Positions 7,980 through 15,801 of a DNA stretch of 25,814 nucleotides are shown here, piece by piece. The notes beneath the pieces were generated by a model. That model made no database searches, had not been told where the DNA came from, and was given only the letters and a program-made list of their open reading frames with translations. This DNA comes from CAZDYP01 sp964509505 (lineage in GTDB: Bacteria > Chloroflexota > Anaerolineae > JACRMK01). The DNA lies in contig CAZDYP010000061.1 in assembly GCA_964509505.1 (NCBI GenBank), forward strand, positions 1 through 25,814. The letters run 5' to 3'. The first letter of the stretch is position 1; each line of letters opens with the position of its first letter. Position numbers and translations under genes: made by a program.

Positions 7980-9320
7980 ATGATTGCCACGGATCATTTT
8001 CCATTGATTGATGATGCAGGTCGTCAATTGTTGCGCTGGTTGCAGGAACATCCGCACGCGCCGCGCTACAACCACTTCGGTGTTGATCGCCTGAGCGCGG
8101 ATGGCTTGCAGCGTGTGCGCGTCTTTGAAGCGGCGTTGTCGCAAGCGTCCAATGGTTGGACGCACGACTCGCTCCCCACTTGGCTGCCCGATTTCGCGCG
8201 GATGTGTTACGACACCGTGCCATTCTATCGGCGACACGGCGCGCTGCCCGCACGCTTCGCCGACATTCCGACGTGCGCGCGCGGCGACCTGAGCCGTGAG
8301 CCGTGGGCGTTTGTGCCAGACACACAACCGCTCGATGGGCTCACCGTCTATCAAACCTCAGGCACGACGGGACATCCGCTCGACATCATCACCCATCCCG
8401 AACCATTGGCGATGTATCTGCCATTGATGCGCTTTGCGTTGGCGACGCAACAAGTCGGCGTGAGGCTGGACGCGACGACAGGGCGCGTCGCCATCGCGCT
8501 GGTCTGCTTCCAACAACGCACGTTCACGTATGCGGCGGTGTCGGCGTATCTCGCTCATGCGGGCTTGGTGAAGATCAATCTGAATCCCGATGATTGGCGT
8601 GATAAAGAAGACCGTGCGAAATTTCTCGATGCGTGCAACCCCGCCATTTATTCGGGCGACCCGCTCTCGTTTGCGGAACTTCTGCAGCTGCCTTTGCAAT
8701 CGCGCCCCAAAGCGTTGGTTTCGACTTCGATGGCATTGCTGCCCGCCTTCCGTCAACAGCTGGCCGCGCATTTTGGTTGTCCCGTCATTGACATCTACGC
8801 GATGAACGAAGCAGGCCCGATTGCTGTCGCGCACGACGCGGGGCATGTCGTGTTGCCGCATCGCATCTATATCGAGATACTCGATGAGCAAGGACAACCC
8901 TGCCCACCCGATGTGCGCGGTGAAATCGCGTTGAGCGGTGGCTTCAATCCGTTCTTGCCACTGTTGCGTTATCGCACGGGCGACTACGCGAGTCTGACGT
9001 TTCGCGGCGCACAGCCCATCCTCGTCGGACTCGAAGGGCGCGAGCCTGTGATCTTTCGCGGCATGAGGGGCGAGACCATCAACAACATTGATGTCTCGAC
9101 GGCGCTGAAACGCTTCGCGTTGCCACAGTATCAGCTGCACCAATTTGCCGATGGCGCGTTGCGGTTGCGTGTGCATGGTGTGGATGCGCCGATAGAAGAC
9201 ATCCGCGAGAGGTTGGAGCAACTATTCGGTGAGGAGCAGGAGCTGATGATTGAGGTGATGGGTACAACAACTCAGTGGCCCAGCAAGATCAAACAATTCA
9301 CCTCTGACTTAAAGAGCTGA
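7980..9320 (+). CDS. PaaK-like phenylacetate-CoA ligase/adenylate-forming enzyme
   Basis: ANL-superfamily enzyme of 446 residues that should activate a carboxylic acid with ATP and then usually transfer it to CoA. The P-loop-like motif YQTSGTTGHP contains TSGTTG at 126-131. YAMNEAG (from 273) corresponds to the core motif before the adenylate pocket, and YRTGD (331-335) supplies the ribose-binding Asp. A small C-terminal domain follows, and the last stretch ends with Lys-rich sequence. Length and motif spacing match PaaK and CapK-like proteins rather than the longer acyl-CoA synthetases. The acid is unknown because no phenylacetate or capsule genes are nearby. I use ATG 7980; TTG 7974 in the same frame is the only close alternative. 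Neither has a Shine-Dalgarno sequence. Confidence 0.85.
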   Translation: MIATDHFPLIDDAGRQLLRWLQEHPHAPRYNHFGVDRLSADGLQRVRVFEAALSQASNGWTHDSLPTWLPDFARMCYDTVPFYRRHGALPARFADIPTCARGDLSREPWAFVPDTQPLDGLTVYQTSGTTGHPLDIITHPEPLAMYLPLMRFALATQQVGVRLDATTGRVAIALVCFQQRTFTYAAVSAYLAHAGLVKINLNPDDWRDKEDRAKFLDACNPAIYSGDPLSFAELLQLPLQSRPKALVSTSMALLPAFRQQLAAHFGCPVIDIYAMNEAGPIAVAHDAGHVVLPHRIYIEILDEQGQPCPPDVRGEIALSGGFNPFLPLLRYRTGDYASLTFRGAQPILVGLEGREPVIFRGMRGETINNIDVSTALKRFALPQYQLHQFADGALRLRVHGVDAPIEDIRERLEQLFGEEQELMIEVMGTTTQWPSKIKQFTSDLKS

Positions 9321-9366
9321 ACCATTCAATCACTGACCACGAGCCGCGCCTCGCACCTTTCATTGT

Positions 9367-9975
9367 TCACATCGGCTGGCAGAAAGCAAGCAGCGAAACG
9401 TTTTGGGCGATGCAGAATGTGGCGCGGTGGTGGCCGTGCGGGGGAATCGCTAAATCACTGAGTTGCTCGGGGAGGGACTCACAAGTCGCTGGCTTATAGA
9501 CTTGAATCCGAGCGATGCGCTCAAATCCTTCGTCGGCCGAAGCCAGTTTGGTGAGACCCAACTCAAGCATACTTGCCACCACCAACGAATCGTTCGTCAG
9601 CAAGCCCTCGGTCTTTCTGAGCTCTTCACTTGCGGCAAGCACTGCGGGCGTCAAACTAGCTACAACCAAATTCATCTGCCCAATTTGGCTGACATTTTCG
9701 TTGTATTGATGGAGCTGCTTGACCAACGCGGGTTTCTCAGTGAGTTTTTGAACGGCATTTTTCGCCGTGACCAAGCCTTGTTGAATCGCCTCAGCGACCA
9801 TCAAACGATGCAAGACCTCCGCGAGTACAGGAGTTGAGGTGTATCCCGCCAACTCGCGGCGCGCACAACGTTCGAACAAGGTTCTACATTCGGCTGACTG
9901 CCCGCTGAAGTGGTAGATAAAGATATTGGCGTCAATGAAGATGCTGTCGGCCGGCTGCAGTTCAGTCAGCTGCAT
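9367..9975 (-). CDS. PIN-domain toxin, VapC-like
   Basis: Predicted Mg-dependent ribonuclease of 202 residues. The four acidic PIN positions are visible as Asp15 (IFIDANIF), Glu53 (TPVLAEVL), Asp129 (LLTNDSLV) and Asp148 (ASADEGF). Its start overlaps the end of the upstream antitoxin gene by 14 bp, the usual toxin-antitoxin arrangement. PIN toxins are commonly about 130-150 residues. Here the recognisable domain ends near residue 160 and about 40 extra residues follow. Part of that tail is encoded by a 41-bp sequence repeated upstream of the antitoxin, so it looks acquired rather than native. It may alternatively be a solitary nuclease. Confidence 0.85.
   Translation of the reverse strand: MQLTELQPADSIFIDANIFIYHFSGQSAECRTLFERCARRELAGYTSTPVLAEVLHRLMVAEAIQQGLVTAKNAVQKLTEKPALVKQLHQYNENVSQIGQMNLVVASLTPAVLAASEELRKTEGLLTNDSLVVASMLELGLTKLASADEGFERIARIQVYKPATCESLPEQLSDLAIPPHGHHRATFCIAQNVSLLAFCQPM
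9393..9433. repeat. 41-bp direct repeat, copy 1, in the toxin 3' end
   Basis: Starts gcgaaacgttttgggcgatg and ends gcgcggtggtgg. It matches 10242-10282 at 38 of 41 positions in the same orientation. On the plus strand both copies read the same open frame (ETF-AMQ-VARWW), which suggests a fragment of some duplicated coding sequence. Confidence 0.9.
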
Positions 9976-10192
9976 ATTCGAGTTCTTTGCTTTCCGCGAT
10001 CCAACGTAGCGTCTTTGGATTCAATTGGATGGTCGCCCAAGTGCGCGCCACGACGGCGAGCGCGCGTTGGATGTCTAGCGCCTGTGTGGTCATAGCCTGC
10101 TCGATCCACTGTTCGATTTGTTCAAACAGTTGCCTGCGCTCACGCGCCGGCAGACGCTGCACTTTGGCAAGAATGGTTTCTTCGAGAATCAT
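9962..10192 (-). CDS. VapB-like antitoxin
   Basis: Small protein of 76 residues directly upstream of, and overlapping, the PIN toxin gene. The N-terminal half has a helical pattern (LAKVQRLPARERRQLFEQIEQW) resembling short antitoxins with an 'L-P--E--Q-LFE-IE-W' signature. The C-terminal TWATIQLNPKTLRWIAESKELEY would be the toxin-binding tail. I start at ATG 10192. The frame is open up to 10285, but the extra part reads through the direct repeat and lacks a family-like opening. It likely binds its own promoter between 10193 and 10287 together with the toxin. Its DNA-binding fold cannot be confirmed by eye. Confidence 0.75.
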   Translation of the reverse strand: MILEETILAKVQRLPARERRQLFEQIEQWIEQAMTTQALDIQRALAVVARTWATIQLNPKTLRWIAESKELEYAAD

Positions 10193-10241
10193 AGATGCGC
10201 CTCCGACGTTCATTATACACCATGTGGGCAAGAGGCCATCG

Positions 10242-10282
10242 GCGAAACATTTCGGGCGATGCAGGATGTGGCGCGGTGGTGG
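10242..10282. repeat. 41-bp direct repeat, copy 2, upstream of the antitoxin
   Basis: Second copy of the 41-bp repeat, 38/41 identical to 9393-9433 and 849 bp away. The pair brackets the whole toxin-antitoxin module, and this copy ends five bases before the ATG of the DNA glycosylase gene. Confidence 0.9.
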
Positions 10283-10287
10283 CACAC

Positions 10288-11205
10288 ATGAAACTTTCCT
10301 TATCGGCTCGTCCGCCCTTCAACTTCCACTCCGTCATCCACTCGCACGGCTGGTATCAGCTCGCGCCGTTGACGTGGGACAAGGAGCGCGGCATGTTGGG
10401 CAAACCTGAACGTCTTGACAGCGGGCGCGTCGTGTCCCTAACCATACAGGGCGATCACGACGGCGTCCATGTCGAGACACAATCCAAATTGAACAAACGC
10501 GAACAAACCGAGCTGACCGAGAAGGTGCGCTGGATGTTCGCGCTCGACGCAGACTTCACCGAATTCTACGCGCTCGCCGACGCAGAGCCACGCCTCGCGC
10601 ATGTGCGTGGGCAAGCGTTGGGGCGTTACCTGCGCTCGACGACGGTGTGGGAAGATGTGGTGCGCGTGATGATGACGACGAACATCCAATGGGGCGGCAC
10701 GAAGCGGCTCGTCGCGTCGCTCGTCAACCATTTCGGTGAACCATGCGACGATGAGGCAACCATGCGCGCGTTCCCCATCCCCGAAAAAATTGCGCGCAGC
10801 CGTGAAACGACGCTCCGTAAATTGGGGTTGGGTTATCGCTCGCCTTATCTGCTGCAACTCGCGCGCGGCGTCGTATCGGGTCAATATGCTTTGGAGGCGT
10901 TGAAAGATGGCACACACGACACGGACGATGTACGCCAGCAGTTGTTGGCGTTGCCCGGCATCGGGCCCTATGCGGCGGCGACGTTGCTTGGCATCTTGGG
11001 ACGTTACGATTACATTGGTGTGGATACGGAAGCCATCAGCAATGTCTCCAAAGGTTTCTACGGTGGGAAGCCTGTGGGTGCGAAAGAAGTTGATGCAGTG
11101 TTCGCCAAATGGGGCAAATACAAATCGCTGGCGTATTGGTTTTGGGATTGGGAGGGACAACAGCAAACGCCGATGGAGGCGTATGAAAAGCGAGTCAACG
11201 GCTAA
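10288..11205 (+). CDS. HhH-GPD DNA glycosylase (AlkA/OGG type)
   Basis: Base-excision repair glycosylase of 305 residues. The N-terminal domain (about 1-115) opens with FNFHSVIHSHGWYQLAP, as in AlkA/OGG-like proteins. The helix-hairpin-helix LLALPGIGPYAAATLLG (219-235) and the catalytic aspartate in GVDTEA (Asp246) are clear. The position that carries the lyase lysine in OGG1 is not lysine here (LPGIGPYAA), so it is probably a monofunctional alkyl-base glycosylase. There is no Fe-S cysteine cluster. I start at ATG 10288, because the upstream extension to 10195 runs through the direct repeat and the antitoxin promoter. It is transcribed divergently from the toxin-antitoxin pair and convergently with the large secreted-protein gene. 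Confidence 0.9.
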   Translation: MKLSLSARPPFNFHSVIHSHGWYQLAPLTWDKERGMLGKPERLDSGRVVSLTIQGDHDGVHVETQSKLNKREQTELTEKVRWMFALDADFTEFYALADAEPRLAHVRGQALGRYLRSTTVWEDVVRVMMTTNIQWGGTKRLVASLVNHFGEPCDDEATMRAFPIPEKIARSRETTLRKLGLGYRSPYLLQLARGVVSGQYALEALKDGTHDTDDVRQQLLALPGIGPYAAATLLGILGRYDYIGVDTEAISNVSKGFYGGKPVGAKEVDAVFAKWGKYKSLAYWFWDWEGQQQTPMEAYEKRVNG

Positions 11206-11255
11206 ATGCGGCCATGAATAAGCAACGAGGGAATGGGGAGGTGAGTAGCGAAAAG

Positions 11256-11297
11256 AAACCCGTTGGTTCGTCGCGTGCGACGAACCAACGGGTTTTT
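11256..11297. terminator. Bidirectional intrinsic terminator
   Basis: aaacccgttggttcgtcgc (11256-11274) pairs perfectly with gcgacgaaccaacgggttt (11277-11295) and is followed by more T on the plus strand. The minus strand also runs into a T-rich tail (tttctttt). It lies between the convergent DNA glycosylase and secreted-protein genes and can serve both. Confidence 0.93.
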
Positions 11298-11350
11298 GCT
11301 TGACGGAGTTCTCGCGGGCAGACTACGCGAAACTCTGCGAGCTCTAAAGC

Positions 11351-14300
11351 TTACCGCACAATCAACGGCAAATACACTTTGTTGTATGCGACGACAATCG
11401 TGCCTGAGTAAGTTGGATTGTTTTGGTCAATATAGGTGTATGTGCCGAGCGTGTTCATTTGGCGCAGGTAGCTACCGCCTCCATTCAATAAGCCGCTATC
11501 CCAACCGTCAGTGTTAGTTAATGCGGGATGAGAGTTGCTCGTCGTCGTGTGCGGCGTGCCGTCCATATTGAGCCACGCAACGACGGCGCCGGGCGGCACT
11601 TGCAACACGGGCGGCTCGAACCCGCGCGCGGTGATGGTGACGGTATAGTTAGCGCCTTGCGAGGCGATGGGCGTCAATGGCACATTGAACTCGACAGGCG
11701 TATTGGTGACGATGATGTCCATGCTGCGATACGATTGATAGCCGCTCTTCGCCACGCCAATCTGATATATGCCTGCGGGTGTGAAGAAGCTGTAGTAGCC
11801 ATCGCTAGCGGTTGTCTGTGGGTTGATTTGCCCGAATGCGCCAGCGTCCCACACATCGTACGTCGTTGTGCCGCCGCTTGTTTGTCCTTGATAGCACGTC
11901 ACACTCGCGCCTGCGATCAAGCTGCTCATGCCTTGCGTGACATCAAACACGACGCCTTCAGGGTCAATCAACACGGTGCCATCGGAGCAACGACGAATCA
12001 GGTAGCACGTCACGCACAACCGCAGGACGCCGCTGCTGAGACTCGCTTGCGAACCTGTCTTGAATGTCGCCGTATAGATATGATTGCCGTCGGGGTCAGT
12101 GAGTTGCACGGTGGGCGTGACGCCAGGCACTTGCAGCGTGACGACGGCGTTCGGGTCGGTGCAGCACAGTTTCACGCTGACTGTGTACGTCATGTAGGGG
12201 CGTAGGCGAATGCGCCAACCGGTTTCGTCCATCCGGCCCTCGCTATCGCGTGGGCGCGTGACGTGACCGAACGCATCGGTGAACGTGAGGCTGATGGGAC
12301 TCCAGCTCAAACCTGTATCCACTTTCACCACCACGTAAGCGGATGGGAGGCTCGTCATACCGCCGTATTCTGCCACGGCGAAGATGCTATGCTCGCCGTC
12401 GAGCCAGACAACCTGATACGACCAGTTGCCCAGCGCATCCACAGGCAAATCGTTGGCGACTTTGACGTTGTTGATGTAGAGGTCAACCACCGCGCCGAAT
12501 TGCGCTTTGCCTTTGATGGTGAACGTCATCTCGCAGGTCGTGCCAGGGATGGGGTCGGTGATGATGGGCGGCAGCAATGGAATGGTCACGGTGACCAAGT
12601 CCATGTTGTTGACGGTGGTGATGTCGTTGCTGCTGGTAATAACGACTGTGTTGGTGAACACGGCGCCTGGCGGCGTCGTGAATGGCACGGCCGTTTGAAT
12701 CACGATGTAGTTTGTGTGACCGGGCGTGAGCGTGCCGACGTTGTAATCCAGCACATTCGGCGCAGGACGCGTTGGTGTGATGTGCGGATGCGAGAACTCG
12801 TTGACGAATTTTTGCGATGGGTCGAACGTGTCCACGACATGCACGTCGCTTGCCACACCCGTGCCAATGTTACGATACTCGATGCCCCACGCGATGTGCC
12901 AGCGTTTCGCGTTCAAGTCGTAGTGGGGATAGATGTAACCGCGTTTCTCGACGGCGGGATCGGGCTGCGGTTGTTCGAGACGAGGCAACAAGTAGTCTTC
13001 AGTTTCGCCCAGTTTGAAAGGCGTATCGTGGCCGCGGCCATCACCGTAATCTACGCCTAGCGTATCCGAAAATGGTTTGTGCGCGGGGCGCTCGCTCAAC
13101 GTGAGGCGTAACCATGCGGGCTTGACGAGCATCGCGGTTGGCGAGACAGGCCACGAGACCGGACCGCTCGTTGGCGCATTGACAAGGTGCATGCCAACGC
13201 CCAACGCGGCGACGTTGATGGGATAGTCAATGACGATGTGTTCGCGCGCGCGCAATGCGACATTGTTCGGTGTCTCGGCAGGACACTCGAATACATCTTT
13301 CCAATCGCCGTCGCGGTTGCTGTCGAGCCAGACGTTGAGATACGCAATGGCATTGGTGTTGCTCAATAACGCTGCAGCGCTGGGGGCAATCGTGACCAGC
13401 ACAGGGACCGTCGTGCGCTTGCAATCGCTGAAGCTCAATTTCTCGCGCACCAAGCCATCGTCTGCTTTATCGAGGTTGGGACGATTCAGCCAGGGTTGGA
13501 TATTGTTCACACCGTCCGCATCAAAACCAAGGTCGGCTTCGCGCTCGAAGCTGACGCGCGGCCCGAGATGCAACGGTTGCGGATGCTGATGCAGGGGGCC
13601 CCGTAACGTCGGCGAAATGGCGAAGACGGTTGGATAATGCGCTTGCACGCTCGGATACGCCGTCATCGGCGCGCCGTAATGATTGGTGCTGTCGGGCGCA
13701 TCGCCCAAGTCGTAACACGCGAGGCGCAACGTAACGGGATTGCTTTGTCCTTGCGCGAAATGCGTCCACCACTTCGCAATGTTCGTCAGCGTGTAGTTGC
13801 ACAAGACTCGCTCTGTCACCCGCGCGCGAATGCGAATCCACACAGGCGAGTTGCGCGAGCCAATCACACCATTCCAAATCACGGTGCGACCTGCGTCAAT
13901 GAGGTGCGCTTCGCCATCACTCGCTTCAACGGCGACGGCGACGACGCCCAATGGCAAGGTGTCGCTGATACGCGCGGTTTGCGAGATCGTATCGCTGCTG
14001 ACCAATACCAAGAGATAGTTCAGCTCTTCACCCGCAACGAGTTCCGTCTCGCTGATAAACTCGGCGGCGCGGAAGGTGGTGGTATGGTTGAGCGTTTCGC
14101 TGATGGGATGACGCAGGAGTATTTTGGTGAGCGTGATGTGTGTGGTCGGGGGAATGGTGCAGACGACATAGACAAGCGCAGGCGCAGCCATCGTCTGCCC
14201 ATTCGATGCGTGAAGGTAGGCGGTATTGATGATGGAGCCAATCGTGGGAGCTGGCTGCGGACAACGCACGACCTTCACTTTGAACGAGATATGCGCGTGC

Positions 14301-15505
14301 GCGCCGGGCGACAGCTTGCCGCGCCACACAATCGCGCCCTGGGGGCCTTCGGTGCTTTCAAATTCGGCAACGAGCGGCTCGACTTCGGAGATGATTTCGG
14401 TGACCCAGGGTCCATCCACCAATTGCAACCCCTCGGGCAACGGGTCAGTCATCGTGACAAAGATGCTGGCGTTGCTAGAGTTGCCAAAGTGTTTGATGTT
14501 GATGTGGTAAATGAACTCACCGCCCAACGACACGGGACCCGAAATTTGAGCGGTCTTGCTGATAACCACTTGGCCGGGCGGGAGCGTCTCGGTGATCGGG
14601 CGATAAAGATAATCTTCTGTCTCGCCGAATTGGTAGCCATTGGGCGCAGACGGTCCACGCCCATCGGCGCGCCCATCATCATTTGAAGCGAGTGTGGTAG
14701 GGCGCACGGCAGGCTCCTCGCTCAACGTAAAGCGCACCCAGGCGGTTTTATCAGGCTTTTCGTTCAACACGGGCCACGTCGGCACGATGAGATCCAGCGT
14801 CGGCGTTGGCGTGGTTGTGTTGACCACGAAGTCGCGCACGATCCATTCCGACGCAGGCAGATTGCCATTGGGACACCCATGCTGATCTTCCCAATCGCCG
14901 TCGCGATTGCCGTCGAACCAAACATTGAGATAGGCGCGCTCATGCGTGTAATTGGGGGTGTGATAGATGCGAACTTTGAGCGTGGTCGTGCGGCAGTCTT
15001 CAAATGTGACGTTGCGATTGAGCCAGCCATCATCGTACTGATCGTTGTCGGCGTTGTCACCGCCATTGTTGAGAATGTTGGTCACGGTGTCTTCATCAGG
15101 CAATTGGTCAGCGTCGGCTTCGCTGGAAACACCGCTACCCAAATGCAACACAGATGGGTTGAAGTGTAAGGGCCCGCTGGGCGAGCCCGTCGCCGTATCC
15201 CATACGGTGGGGAAGCGACCAGGCACGCCTGGGTAGGCGGTATTGGCTGTGTGGGAATAATGATTCGTGGAATCGGGCGCATCGCCTAAATCGCCGCGCA
15301 CAGTGATAGTCGTGGTCTGGGTCGAGGCAGCCCCATTCTCTAACCCATTAGCCAGCGAGGCTGCTGTTTGCGCTGCCACTGGCGGGCTACCTCTCTCGAA
15401 CAGAATGACCAGCAGCAAGAGTAAAGGGGCAAAGACGACGCCGCGCGTCGCGTAGCGGCGGATGAATGAGGGGACGGACAGGGATGACCTGACACGGTCT
15501 GACAT
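11351..15505 (-). CDS. Large secreted multidomain surface protein (GEVED, DUF11-type, cupredoxin-like)
   Basis: Exported protein of 1384 residues. A signal or anchor segment lies at about 22-36, with a possible cleavage site near VAAQ (about 46). In order: GEVED domain 1 (about 72-302), two DUF11-like beta repeats (about 313-449 and 456-597), GEVED domain 2 (about 598-840), a third DUF11-like repeat (848-976), an Ig-like domain (980-1062), a linker, a carboxypeptidase-regulatory-like domain (1192-1278) and a cupredoxin-like domain (1285-1373). It ends in KVYLPLIVR. Both GEVED copies begin DLGDAPDSTNHY, contain a DGNRDGDW or DSNRDGDW calcium-type loop and hold a Cys pair (171/211 and 695/741). 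The start is fixed by GGAGGTG six bases before ATG 15505. Role inferred as adhesion or envelope structure; no catalytic domain seen. Confidence 0.9.
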   Translation of the reverse strand: MSDRVRSSLSVPSFIRRYATRGVVFAPLLLLLVILFERGSPPVAAQTAASLANGLENGAASTQTTTITVRGDLGDAPDSTNHYSHTANTAYPGVPGRFPTVWDTATGSPSGPLHFNPSVLHLGSGVSSEADADQLPDEDTVTNILNNGGDNADNDQYDDGWLNRNVTFEDCRTTTLKVRIYHTPNYTHERAYLNVWFDGNRDGDWEDQHGCPNGNLPASEWIVRDFVVNTTTPTPTLDLIVPTWPVLNEKPDKTAWVRFTLSEEPAVRPTTLASNDDGRADGRGPSAPNGYQFGETEDYLYRPITETLPPGQVVISKTAQISGPVSLGGEFIYHINIKHFGNSSNASIFVTMTDPLPEGLQLVDGPWVTEIISEVEPLVAEFESTEGPQGAIVWRGKLSPGAHAHISFKVKVVRCPQPAPTIGSIINTAYLHASNGQTMAAPALVYVVCTIPPTTHITLTKILLRHPISETLNHTTTFRAAEFISETELVAGEELNYLLVLVSSDTISQTARISDTLPLGVVAVAVEASDGEAHLIDAGRTVIWNGVIGSRNSPVWIRIRARVTERVLCNYTLTNIAKWWTHFAQGQSNPVTLRLACYDLGDAPDSTNHYGAPMTAYPSVQAHYPTVFAISPTLRGPLHQHPQPLHLGPRVSFEREADLGFDADGVNNIQPWLNRPNLDKADDGLVREKLSFSDCKRTTVPVLVTIAPSAAALLSNTNAIAYLNVWLDSNRDGDWKDVFECPAETPNNVALRAREHIVIDYPINVAALGVGMHLVNAPTSGPVSWPVSPTAMLVKPAWLRLTLSERPAHKPFSDTLGVDYGDGRGHDTPFKLGETEDYLLPRLEQPQPDPAVEKRGYIYPHYDLNAKRWHIAWGIEYRNIGTGVASDVHVVDTFDPSQKFVNEFSHPHITPTRPAPNVLDYNVGTLTPGHTNYIVIQTAVPFTTPPGAVFTNTVVITSSNDITTVNNMDLVTVTIPLLPPIITDPIPGTTCEMTFTIKGKAQFGAVVDLYINNVKVANDLPVDALGNWSYQVVWLDGEHSIFAVAEYGGMTSLPSAYVVVKVDTGLSWSPISLTFTDAFGHVTRPRDSEGRMDETGWRIRLRPYMTYTVSVKLCCTDPNAVVTLQVPGVTPTVQLTDPDGNHIYTATFKTGSQASLSSGVLRLCVTCYLIRRCSDGTVLIDPEGVVFDVTQGMSSLIAGASVTCYQGQTSGGTTTYDVWDAGAFGQINPQTTASDGYYSFFTPAGIYQIGVAKSGYQSYRSMDIIVTNTPVEFNVPLTPIASQGANYTVTITARGFEPPVLQVPPGAVVAWLNMDGTPHTTTSNSHPALTNTDGWDSGLLNGGGSYLRQMNTLGTYTYIDQNNPTYSGTIVVAYNKVYLPLIVR

Positions 15506-15510
15506 GCTAA

Positions 15511-15517
15511 CACCTCC
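15511..15517 (-). promoter_or_regulatory. Strong Shine-Dalgarno site of the secreted protein
   Basis: On the minus strand GGAGGTG lies with ideal spacing before the ATG at 15505. It rules out the upstream in-frame ATG at 15550, and it is the strongest ribosome-binding site in the window. Confidence 0.85.
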
Positions 15518-15535
15518 TGTGTGAGTAGCATTCTG

Positions 15536-15556
15536 TCTAACGTGTGTCACGTTAGA
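15536..15556. promoter_or_regulatory. Perfect palindrome upstream of the secreted-protein gene
   Basis: tctaacgtg and cacgttaga form 9-bp arms around tgt, 31 bases upstream of the start codon. It could be an operator or a hairpin in the 5' leader. A TTGACA-like hexamer sits at 15621-15616 on the minus strand, but no good -10 was found at proper spacing. Confidence 0.5.
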
Positions 15557-15576
15557 ATTTTTGCGCGCGCGCGCAA

Positions 15577-15607
15577 GACCTCACAGCTCTCACAGACCTG
15601 TGAGGTC
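15577..15607. repeat. REP-like gacctcacag palindrome
   Basis: gacctcacag (15577-15586) and ctgtgaggtc (15598-15607) are perfect 10-bp inverted arms. An alternating CG run (cgcgcgcgcgc) lies just left at about 15563-15574. The gap 15506-15801 holds this element, the palindrome at 15536 and an A/T-rich stretch (about 15648-15697), and no gene. Confidence 0.8.
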
Positions 15608-15788
15608 GCTGCGTTTGTCAACACGGATAACGTGAGGTGTTACGAAACGATACAAAAATTTTTGGAAAAAGTTGATCGTCAACAAAAAAAATTCCGTTGC
15701 ACTAGATGGCGACGAGAGGCTTTTACTCTGATGGCTTTGCCCTTGATGGACACGCTCATACTCTAGCTGGATGCAAGCGTAATTGCGG

Positions 15789-15794
15789 TATAAT
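15789..15794 (+). promoter_or_regulatory. -10 element of the HD-LuxR gene
   Basis: A perfect TATAAT ends seven bases before ATG 15802. The expected transcription start therefore falls at or next to the A of the start codon, which points to a leaderless mRNA. No Shine-Dalgarno sequence is present. The -35 region is not obvious. Confidence 0.6.
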
Positions 15795-15801
15795 CTTGTC
15801 C

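Noticed and set aside
10193..10285. Upstream extension of the antitoxin frame
   Set aside because: It crosses the 41-bp repeat and the shared promoter region and gives no family-like N-terminus.
13637..14686. Plus-strand open frame of 349 codons inside the secreted-protein gene
   Set aside because: It is antisense to clear GEVED and DUF11-like domains, and its translation shows no motif.
15385..15470. Twin-arginine signal in the secreted protein (IRRYATRG)
   Set aside because: The residues after RR do not match the S-R-R-x-F-L-K pattern, and the hydrophobic core looks like an ordinary Sec signal or anchor.
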